From assembly GCA_002373755.1 (NCBI GenBank), contig DFJU01000111.1, positions 3,121-15,238 on the forward strand: 12,118 nt of DNA, read 5' to 3'. Position 1 is the stretch's first letter; each line of letters starts with the position of its first letter. Source of the stretch: Bacteroidales bacterium UBA3663. Lineage in GTDB: Bacteria > Bacteroidota > Bacteroidia > Bacteroidales > UBA3663. Below are positions 6,801 through 12,118 of this stretch, one piece after another. A program made the translations under genes and the position numbers. The notes beneath the pieces are model-generated. The model worked only from the letters and a program-made list of their open reading frames with translations, did not search any database and was not told the origin of the DNA.

Positions 6801-8689
6801 CCCGCGCAGAAAAGAACCTGAAAGCGAAAGACACAGCAGCACAAAATCAAGCAGAATCAGCCAAGGAACAGGTTGAAATCCTGGATTTGCTGAACAGCAC
6901 ACCTCAATACACATTCAGGTGGTTCAAAATATTGATGGAACTCATGCATGCGAGTCAAGATAAGATTACAGAACGTCGCGTGCAGATAGACTTTTCTCGC
7001 CATGAAATGACTTGTTCTGACAAGATACTACATCTTTCAGAGCCAACCCAACCCGTCCCAACATGGCTATGTGATGCCGAAAAATATTCAATCGCAGCAC
7101 TCGCAGAAGGGAAATCGGCCAAGATTGATGGACTTATCGTAAAAAGCGAAGATGACAGCATTGACATTTCCATTGAATTGAAAGAAAGGATGCTTGCGGA
7201 CATCAATCAGGCAAAAAAGATTCGAATCATTGCAACAGACAATACCAACATTGTTGATTCGTTGGAAACTCGCTTCCTGCAACTTAACAAGGAAGATGAC
7301 TTCGACATGAATGCGAACTTGCCGAAGAACCTGTCATTCTTATACGGGCCTCCAGGGACCGGGAAAACGTCTGAACTTGTCCGCCAAGTACACGACTTGC
7401 TGGTCAAAGAACCGAACGCCAAGATTCTTGTCCTCACCCCGACCAACAAGGCGGCCGACGTAGTGGCCATCAAGATGTCAAACGACGAAATCTGTGAAGG
7501 TGGACTTGCCCGCTATGGTGCAACAGAAAGCCTCTATCTGATAGAGGAAATAGGCTGCGTCACCAACCGCGAAACGACGTTCATGGACGGCTATCACAAC
7601 ATTGTCGTTGCGACGGCGGCACGCTATGCCTACGATTATGTCCAACCGAATGACACCTTCCTGTGCGATTATCCGTGGGATTATATCTTCATTGATGAAG
7701 CCTCGATGATTGACATTCTCACGATTACATACGTGATTTACAAAGGTGCAGAGGCAAAGAAAATCATCATTTCGGGCGACCCGAAACAAATTCAGCCCGT
7801 GGCACAAAACGACATGCCTGCACTCAACATCTACGACATGGTGGATTTGCATGGTTTCTCGAAAGCCATTTTCGACTACAACCGTTACCCTGTGAAAGGC
7901 CTGACCATGCAGCACCGGTCAATCCCTGTTATCGGGAATTTGGTCAGCAAATTTGCCTACGACGGACTTGTAGATTACGACCCGAACCGAGCACCAATGA
8001 AACCGCTCGAACTTGATGGACTACAAATAAAGAACATCAATTTTGTTGGGTTCGACGTTGCAGAATTCGATGACATCAAAGGTTTAAACGCAATAAAAGA
8101 CTCTGCATTCAATCTATATTCGGCCATCTTCACCTACAATTTAATAGAATACACAATCAAACAGATAGAAAAGCGCTATCCGAAGAATGTGTATTCTCTT
8201 GGCGTGGTTTGTGCGTATCGGGCACAATCAGATGCCATCAAGGACATGCTTGAAAACCGACCACTTGACACAGCCTATTGCAAAGTCACTTGCGGTACGG
8301 TCCACAGTTTTCAAGGAGACGAATGCGACATCATGTTCATCGTACTCAATCCACCCGCAAAATGCTCCGCTGGCACACATATCAACAATGAAAACATCAT
8401 CAATGTGGCCATGAGCCGGGCGCGAGACTATATTTTCTTCATCCTACCCAATGGGCAGCAGGACGGATTCTTTATGAAGAACAGAATCGGCCAAACCATC
8501 TCCATAACTGACCGCACCATCCTGAAATGCAGCGATGTTGAAAGGGTGATGTTCGGCAATGCGGACTACATACAAGAGAACACCCATGTCACTTGTCACA
8601 TGCCTGTCAATGTCTATTGCGAGGACAACGCGCTTTATGAAGTGCGAATGTCCGACGATGCTCTGGACATCAAGATAAACCAAAAATAA
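3824..8689 (+). CDS. Giant sacsin/Hsp90-like ATPase fused to SF1 (Upf1/DNA2-like) helicase
   Basis: This 1621-residue protein has two nucleotide-driven domains. The N-terminus is a GHKL/HATPase domain of sacsin-like type: N-box ELLQNADDA at 66-74 (Asn70 should hold Mg), HNG at 92-94 in place of the usual DNG, GIGNSTK at 116-122, and the lid glycines KFGVGFK at 132-138. A long middle part (about 300-880) shows no motif I know. Residues 890-941 are a charged coiled coil, and 942-1015 are polar and low in complexity. The C-terminus is a complete SF1 helicase: motif I GPPGTGKT at 1175-1182, II DYIFIDEASM at 1286-1295, III GDPKQIQP at 1318-1325, HRS at 1364-1366, V TVHSFQGDE at 1492-1500, VI NVAMSRAR at 1527-1534. 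It should move on DNA or RNA with ATP. The ATG at 3824 overlaps the previous gene; the ATG at 3869 (MNKLTQEQ) lies 28 bp past that stop and is equally plausible. GC content jumps near the helicase start. A role in defence is inferred from partners and composition. Confidence 0.9.
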   Translation: MNINGKTKTLNHICPMNKLTQEQIELFNCLHNDRVEDYRTFSKKDYGGLFRSVVDKYPESAHFIYELLQNADDACASEVHIVLQKDCLMFKHNGTKHFDITPLDSIETGDINAITGIGNSTKLGETQNKIGKFGVGFKAVFQYTDTPEIYDDTFCFKIENYIIPTLIDENPNLGRKFGETLFVFRFQEKKKEKAFNEILHRLKSMQNPILFLQHLKKIAYRIDSLSEKKEKEFTYDKECLEKSESEGVTIERFRVTEPQGTKYLFLFSEQVIIKTGEVKKTYPIFIGYYYDEKRKELITKECVPNIYCFFPTKETFKTCFIAHAPFLLTDNRQNLKPGEELNSDLIHLLARLAAKSVVLLRDYGVKHGHLLVNENLTYLLPNYQTQKQWMLDSTFERPVVKAFNEIIVKEPLFLTRNDKYVLPNNAYTTTKGIFDLLDQNQFEQLKQEKNIDFLQCKLAQNILNINECGYYISVSRYEIEDFGENISAEFMHLQSYDWVIKFYKFLLNHAVEYIRISEISPKPIFRNAPIIKNQNDEWVKPFNNYTEPNVYFPVDERQNASVENYNFINIIFLENESAKKLFDVFGFKQPNQSDYICNILLRKYANVCEITDETIRKDFANILRYFQKIQGTREADIFIEKVSSKISLMGKNHNLCSPKHLYIEKPQYKAYLGDSYNFFFDFSFYDKDPDINRYKKEFIEDLVCRIGVRKVLIQDEVNRFISQKNVPNYISYALPPKSKYDSIDVFDKTIVEFYNKYSNLDKKASVCLWNDILPAALQSINNNPKSAEVHAFNSRSKEIETYCVEVKFIRDMKLYPWIYDKNDKLRFLDKLHIEELASEYNLNNGVAEILGIEKATQNLTEKYGVSDDVQQKYEFGAQLSDICGDDISQEEALQALKELREKKQAERIQQQHIETKSSNTEKEAAQESIEERLQKKWEEKKGHSVGKPHSISCTPDMDSFETRSTGLNSTQKNAPFFEPTKNGTTDVSAESTARAEKNLKAKDTAAQNQAESAKEQVEILDLLNSTPQYTFRWFKILMELMHASQDKITERRVQIDFSRHEMTCSDKILHLSEPTQPVPTWLCDAEKYSIAALAEGKSAKIDGLIVKSEDDSIDISIELKERMLADINQAKKIRIIATDNTNIVDSLETRFLQLNKEDDFDMNANLPKNLSFLYGPPGTGKTSELVRQVHDLLVKEPNAKILVLTPTNKAADVVAIKMSNDEICEGGLARYGATESLYLIEEIGCVTNRETTFMDGYHNIVVATAARYAYDYVQPNDTFLCDYPWDYIFIDEASMIDILTITYVIYKGAEAKKIIISGDPKQIQPVAQNDMPALNIYDMVDLHGFSKAIFDYNRYPVKGLTMQHRSIPVIGNLVSKFAYDGLVDYDPNRAPMKPLELDGLQIKNINFVGFDVAEFDDIKGLNAIKDSAFNLYSAIFTYNLIEYTIKQIEKRYPKNVYSLGVVCAYRAQSDAIKDMLENRPLDTAYCKVTCGTVHSFQGDECDIMFIVLNPPAKCSAGTHINNENIINVAMSRARDYIFFILPNGQQDGFFMKNRIGQTISITDRTILKCSDVERVMFGNADYIQENTHVTCHMPVNVYCEDNALYEVRMSDDALDIKINQK
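4414..4445. repeat. Perfect 15-bp inverted repeat inside coding sequence
   Basis: GATTCTGCATCGATT at 4414-4428 is exactly complementary to AATCGATGCAGAATC at 4431-4445, with GA between. The 32-nt unit would form a stable hairpin in the mRNA or a cruciform in DNA. It falls in the segment coding EILHRLKSMQN of the giant ATPase-helicase, just after the GHKL domain. A third copy of the arm core GCATCGATT lies at 4485-4493. A perfect 15-bp match this close is not expected by chance in a 12-kb window. Its function is unknown. Confidence 0.8.
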
Positions 8690-8712
8690 TCTCTACTTTC
8701 TCCATAACAAAT

Positions 8713-11544
8713 ATGAGCATTCATCATCATAAAGCGATCGCCACCGCCGCACTGTCGGCCACTCTGTTTACGGCCAATGCCCAGTCGCCCGCAGCCACAG
8801 GCACTTGGTGGCACTGGATGAACGGCCACATCACCCGCGAGGGCATCACCAAAGACCTCGAAGCCATGAAGGCCAACGGCATCGACAATGCCACAATCCT
8901 CAATGTCTATCGGCCGTTCGGATCGCAGTTCAAGGCATTTGAAAAATACGTCGCACCCGAAAATATGCGAGACATCGACGAGTCGGCCTGGCCCGTGGCG
9001 AAATTCGCGTCGCCGGAGTGGTACGACCTTTTCCGCTGGGCATTGGACGAGGCGGAACGTCTCGGCATGACCATCGGCACGGCCAACTGCGACGGCTGGA
9101 GCGAGACCGGCGGCCCGTGGATTGCGCCCGAAAACTCGATGAAGGGCATCACCTACGCCAAAGTGCTGATTACGGGTGCCAGCGAACTGCAGAGTCTGGC
9201 CGACGGACGCATGGAAATCGAACTGCCACAGCCCGAGACGAAGGCGAACTACTACGATGACGTGTGCGTGCTGGCCTATCCCGTGGGGCTGAAGCGCGCT
9301 GTGACGTTGGCCGATGTGAAAGACCTCACGCCCTACCTCGACGCCAAGCGCAGCGTGCTGACCGTGCCTGCCGAATTGCAGTTCTCCATCCTGAGCAGCG
9401 AGGTGAAACGGTTCGAGGTGCTGCGTTTCGGCTACACCACGACGGGACAGAAGACCCATCCGGCCTCGCCCGAAGGTGCCGGTTTCGAGTGCGACAAGAT
9501 GGACACCACCGCCCTCAACCTGCATTTCGCCCACTACAACCGCGACGTGATGAAGGCCGCCGGACGGCATTGCGGCAAGACGTTCTCCTACTTCCTCGTG
9601 GACAGTTGGGAGTGCCGCCTGCAGACGTGGACGAAACACCTGCCCGAAGAGTTTGCAAGACGGCGCGGCTATTCGATGCTGCCCTATCTGCCTGTGCTTG
9701 CGGGCGATGCCATCTTCGACGCAACGACGTGCGACGCCTTCATCCACGACTATCGGCTCACCCTCGGCGAACTCATCGAGGAGTATTTCTTCAAGCACTT
9801 GGCCGACCTGTGCCACGCCAACGGCATGATGCTCTACAGCGAGGGCATCTACGGCGGCAAAGACGACATTCCGGGCTGCGACATCATGGCGACCTACAAG
9901 TACTGCGACGTGCCGATGACCGAGTTCTGGGCGCGCCTGCAAGCCATGCAGAACCCCATCACGTCGAAAGTCACCGCGCCGTTCAACCACATCCTGCCAC
10001 AACACGCCGCGCTGCTCTACGACAAGCCAATCCTGGCCAGCGAAGCCTACACAGGCGCCGCCATCTACAGCGAATCGCCGTGGGATTTGGTGCCATACGC
10101 CAATCAGGCCTACTCGGAGGGCGTAAGCAAGATGATGCTCCATTCCTACGTGCACCAGATGCAGGACCGCGGCCCGGGCTTCACGCTCGGCATCTATGGC
10201 CAAGCCTTCAACCGCCTAAACCCGTGGTTCAACGAGTCGCTGCCCTATTGGACATGGCAGCAGCGCATCCAGGAGCAGATGCAGGGCGCACAGCGTTGTG
10301 CCGACGCGCTGATCTACATCGGCGATTGCCGTCCGGCCAACGAATGCAAGGCCGACGAATTGGCCCGCCTCGTGCCCGAAGGCCAGAAATACCAGTACAT
10401 CAACGCCGAGGCATTGGCCGAAACCCGAGTCCGCGACGGACGGCTGACCATCAATCGGCCGCATCTGAAAGGCATTGGTTATCAATATATCATCGTGCGG
10501 CAATCGGCCATCGACCTTTCGACTATGCGCCGACTGCACGCGCTGCACAAGGCCGGAGCCAAGGTGTGCGGCGTGAAACCTGTCGCCTCGCTCGGACTGC
10601 TGAACCACGCGGAGGAATCGGCCGAAGTGCTGCGGTTGGCCAATGAAATCTGGGGCGACAACGATTTCCTGCCCGCGCCCGAGGTCAAGCGCGAGGTCGT
10701 TTTTGGCGACAAGGCCGACGACAGCCGCATCAACTACCTGCACCGCAAGAGGGACGGAAAGGATGCCTATTTCTTGGCCAACATGCAGGATGACAAGGTG
10801 TTGATGGCCGATGTGACATTCACGCGCGAGGGCGGTCGCAGTGCCGTCATGCTCGACCCGATGGATGGCCGACGCTACGCGATGACGGCCCGCGACGGAG
10901 CCTACCGCATCAAGCTGCGCCCACGTCAGGCGGTCATCGTCCTCTTCGGTGAGGAGGTTGCGGCCGATGCCTCGTACGACCGCGAAGTGCTCACTCCGGC
11001 CATCGTCGAGACGCTCCACATCACGAAGGCTGACGGACGGCTGTCATTCCCATCGGACAAAGACATCAAGGTGCAGAAAATCAGCGAACTACGCGACATC
11101 ACCGAATCGAAGAATCCCGACATCAAATACTATTGCGGCGTGCTCGAATACGACCTGACGCTCGCTCTGCCGGAGAAGTACATCGGCCAACGCCTCAAAC
11201 TGAACCTGCCGGCCTTGGGTGCGACGGCTCACGTCTGGGTGGGCGACACCGATCTGGGCACGGTCTGGGACCCGACCTACGCGCTCGACATCACCGATGC
11301 CGTTGCGACCTGCATCGGCCAAAGCGAAAAGGGCCAATGCACGTTCCCCGTCAAGCTGCGGCTCACCAACCCATGGCGCAACCGTCTGGTGGGCGACCTC
11401 AACCAGAATCGTGGCGACAAGGCCGCCCTGTGCACGTCGCCCGGCATCGAGAAGTACGGCGACATCCCGTTCGTGCGGCGCGACCAGGTGCTCATTCCGG
11501 CCGGCCTGAGTCAAGGCATCAACCTGATTGTCATGGAGAAATAA
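8713..11544 (+). CDS. Secreted GH106-type alpha-L-rhamnosidase
   Basis: This 943-residue enzyme should hydrolyse terminal alpha-L-rhamnose from plant pectins or other glycans in the periplasm or outside the cell. A Sec signal peptide is visible (HHHK, then a hydrophobic run and likely cleavage after ANA at residue 23); there is no lipobox Cys. The mature protein opens with TWWHWMNGHITREGITKDLEAM at 31-52, which I recognise as the hallmark start of GH106. Conserved acidic sites expected around the catalytic barrel are DSWE (Glu300), LYSEGIYGG (Glu377) and LASEAYTG (Glu444); I cannot assign acid and base among them. The C-terminus (about 810-930, with AHVWVGDTDLGTVWDP and LRLTNPWRNRLVGDL) looks like a galactose-binding beta-sandwich. 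It is somewhat shorter than the roughly 1000-1100 residues I recall for characterised members. No SusC/SusD pair or sensor is nearby. It starts 23 nt after the helicase stop, so it may be read through from that operon, but its GC content (35/60 at 9361-9420) matches the core flanks. Confidence 0.87.
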   Translation: MSIHHHKAIATAALSATLFTANAQSPAATGTWWHWMNGHITREGITKDLEAMKANGIDNATILNVYRPFGSQFKAFEKYVAPENMRDIDESAWPVAKFASPEWYDLFRWALDEAERLGMTIGTANCDGWSETGGPWIAPENSMKGITYAKVLITGASELQSLADGRMEIELPQPETKANYYDDVCVLAYPVGLKRAVTLADVKDLTPYLDAKRSVLTVPAELQFSILSSEVKRFEVLRFGYTTTGQKTHPASPEGAGFECDKMDTTALNLHFAHYNRDVMKAAGRHCGKTFSYFLVDSWECRLQTWTKHLPEEFARRRGYSMLPYLPVLAGDAIFDATTCDAFIHDYRLTLGELIEEYFFKHLADLCHANGMMLYSEGIYGGKDDIPGCDIMATYKYCDVPMTEFWARLQAMQNPITSKVTAPFNHILPQHAALLYDKPILASEAYTGAAIYSESPWDLVPYANQAYSEGVSKMMLHSYVHQMQDRGPGFTLGIYGQAFNRLNPWFNESLPYWTWQQRIQEQMQGAQRCADALIYIGDCRPANECKADELARLVPEGQKYQYINAEALAETRVRDGRLTINRPHLKGIGYQYIIVRQSAIDLSTMRRLHALHKAGAKVCGVKPVASLGLLNHAEESAEVLRLANEIWGDNDFLPAPEVKREVVFGDKADDSRINYLHRKRDGKDAYFLANMQDDKVLMADVTFTREGGRSAVMLDPMDGRRYAMTARDGAYRIKLRPRQAVIVLFGEEVAADASYDREVLTPAIVETLHITKADGRLSFPSDKDIKVQKISELRDITESKNPDIKYYCGVLEYDLTLALPEKYIGQRLKLNLPALGATAHVWVGDTDLGTVWDPTYALDITDAVATCIGQSEKGQCTFPVKLRLTNPWRNRLVGDLNQNRGDKAALCTSPGIEKYGDIPFVRRDQVLIPAGLSQGINLIVMEK

Positions 11545-11554
11545 TTTTTCAGAT

Positions 11555-11696
11555 GGGAGTTAACCGAAGTTAGCAGGAGTTAATGGGAGTTAACGGACGT
11601 TTGCTTCGGCTGCCAATATTCGATTACGATATTGTATCGTCCGTTAACTCCACAAGCCAACGGCTTGTTAACTCCCAATAACTACAATTAACTCCC
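11555..11696. repeat. Cluster of GGGAGTTAA / TTAACTCCC repeats with a 14-bp inverted repeat
   Basis: The left half holds direct copies of GGAGTTAA (about 11556-11563, 11576-11583, 11586-11593) and a variant GAAGTTAG. The right half holds reverse copies TTAACTCC (11644-11651, 11669-11676, 11688-11695). Two copies extend to a perfect 14-bp inverted repeat, GGAGTTAACGGACG at 11586-11599 and its complement at 11638-11651, with a 38-nt loop. Between right-hand copies lies a separate perfect hairpin, ACAAGCC-AAC-GGCTTGT (11652-11668). There is no T-run, so a standard terminator is unlikely. The whole 176-nt gap (11545-11720) must end the rhamnosidase transcript and start the next one, but I could not place a promoter. 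Confidence 0.7.
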
Positions 11697-11720
11697 GACA
11701 TAACTACAAAAAAATAAACT

Positions 11721-12118
11721 ATGCTTAACTACATCTGGCTATTCTTTTTCGTTGTGGCCTTCATTATGGCCATTGTCGGTTCGCTGACGGGCGATGTCGA
11801 AGTGTGGAGCCGACTGATGAACACCACGTTCGAGGCATCGAAGCGCGCCTTTGAAATCTGCCTCGGACTGGTCGGTGTGCTCAGTTTCTGGCTCGGACTG
11901 ATGAAAATCGGCGAACAGGGCGGCGTGATTGCCAAGTTCTCTCGGCTCATCAATCCGCTCTTCTCGCGCATATTCCCCGGTATTCCGGCAGGCCATCCTG
12001 CCCAGGGCAGCATCCTGATGAACGTGTCGGCCAATATGCTTGGTCTCGACAACGCTGCCACGCCGATGGGCCTGAAGGCGATGAAGGAGCTGCAGGAACT
12101 GAACACGAAGAAGGACAC
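11721..12118 (+). CDS. SpmA-like nucleoside-recognition (gate) domain membrane protein, 5' part only
   Basis: An open frame begins at the ATG at 11721 and runs off the window end after 132 codons. The product starts with a hydrophobic helix (LNYIWLFFFVVAFIMAIVGSLTG), then EASKRAFEICLGLVGVLSFWLGLMKIGE, which is the Gate/nucleoside-recognition domain, and a segment SANMLGLDNAATPMGLKAMKELQ that matches the conserved SpmA signature. In spore formers SpmA and SpmB affect spore core dehydration; in Bacteroidales, which do not sporulate, these proteins are often one longer SpmA-SpmB fusion of unknown transport role. The family limits the ATG choice: the membrane helix begins at once. The upstream sequence is A-rich (CTACAAAAAAATAAACT), a normal initiation context here. 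Whether the SpmB half is fused cannot be seen. Confidence 0.88.
   Translation, partial: MLNYIWLFFFVVAFIMAIVGSLTGDVEVWSRLMNTTFEASKRAFEICLGLVGVLSFWLGLMKIGEQGGVIAKFSRLINPLFSRIFPGIPAGHPAQGSILMNVSANMLGLDNAATPMGLKAMKELQELNTKKD

Noticed and set aside
7531..7547. Small perfect hairpin CCTCTAT-CTG-ATAGAGG within the helicase coding region
   Set aside because: Seven-bp arms with a short loop are expected by chance several times in 12 kb.
8635..10203. 522-residue open frame on the - strand opposite the rhamnosidase
   Set aside because: Shadow frame: it lies opposite a clear GH106 coding sequence, is full of His, Val and Gly runs typical of antisense frames and contains no domain.
9264..10646. 460-residue + strand frame inside the rhamnosidase gene
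   Set aside because: Arg-, Ala- and Pro-rich out-of-frame reading of a GC-rich gene; the GH106 motifs are in the other frame throughout.
1..12118. CRISPR array, tRNA or rRNA genes, insertion sequences
   Set aside because: I saw no regularly spaced long repeats, no cloverleaf with a CCA-type end, no rRNA-like segments and no transposase motifs on either strand.

Overview
The window looks like a chromosomal segment from a member of the Bacteroidales, probably a Prevotellaceae or Bacteroidaceae gut or oral species. The signs are an MlaD-type MCE protein with the C-terminal form common in that order, a secreted GH106-type alpha-L-rhamnosidase, an SpmA-type nucleoside-recognition membrane protein, start codons preceded by A/T-rich sequence rather than a Shine-Dalgarno motif, and short repeats in the intergenic regions. 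All real genes I can support lie on the + strand. The large - strand open frames are shadows of GC-rich genes.

Layout. 1-41 is the end of an upstream intergenic region. 42-905 is mlaD-like. 906-1114 is an intergenic region holding a nested inverted repeat (917-1010) and a TTTCGTG triplet (1045-1069). 1115-1906 is proC. 1907-2041 is a short leader with a small hairpin. 2042-8689 is a compact three-gene operon (an ABC/AAA-type ATPase, a small Cys-containing protein with a possible degenerate nuclease fold, and a 1621-residue protein joining a sacsin/Hsp90-type ATPase domain to an SF1 helicase). 8713-11544 is the GH106-like enzyme. 11545-11720 is an intergenic region full of GGGAGTTAA / TTAACTCCC repeats. 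11721 to the window end is the start of the SpmA-like gene, which runs off the edge.

The housekeeping flanks are GC-rich (36/60 at 1381-1440, 35/60 at 9361-9420). The three-gene block is AT-rich over much of its length (13/60 at 5161-5220, 15/60 at 6061-6120). I read it as an acquired accessory cassette set between proC and the rhamnosidase gene. Its genes overlap (4 bp, then up to 17 bp), so they are probably translated together. An SMC/ABC-like ATPase, a small partner and a large GHKL-ATPase/helicase are the kinds of part seen in anti-phage and other conflict systems, so this is the best candidate for an undescribed system here. That role is inferred from domains and context; nothing in the sequence proves it.

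Two further points stand out inside the large gene. A perfect 15-bp inverted repeat with a 2-nt spacer lies in the ATPase-domain coding sequence (4414-4445). Base composition rises sharply where the helicase domain begins (about 7270-7340), which suggests the two halves have different histories.
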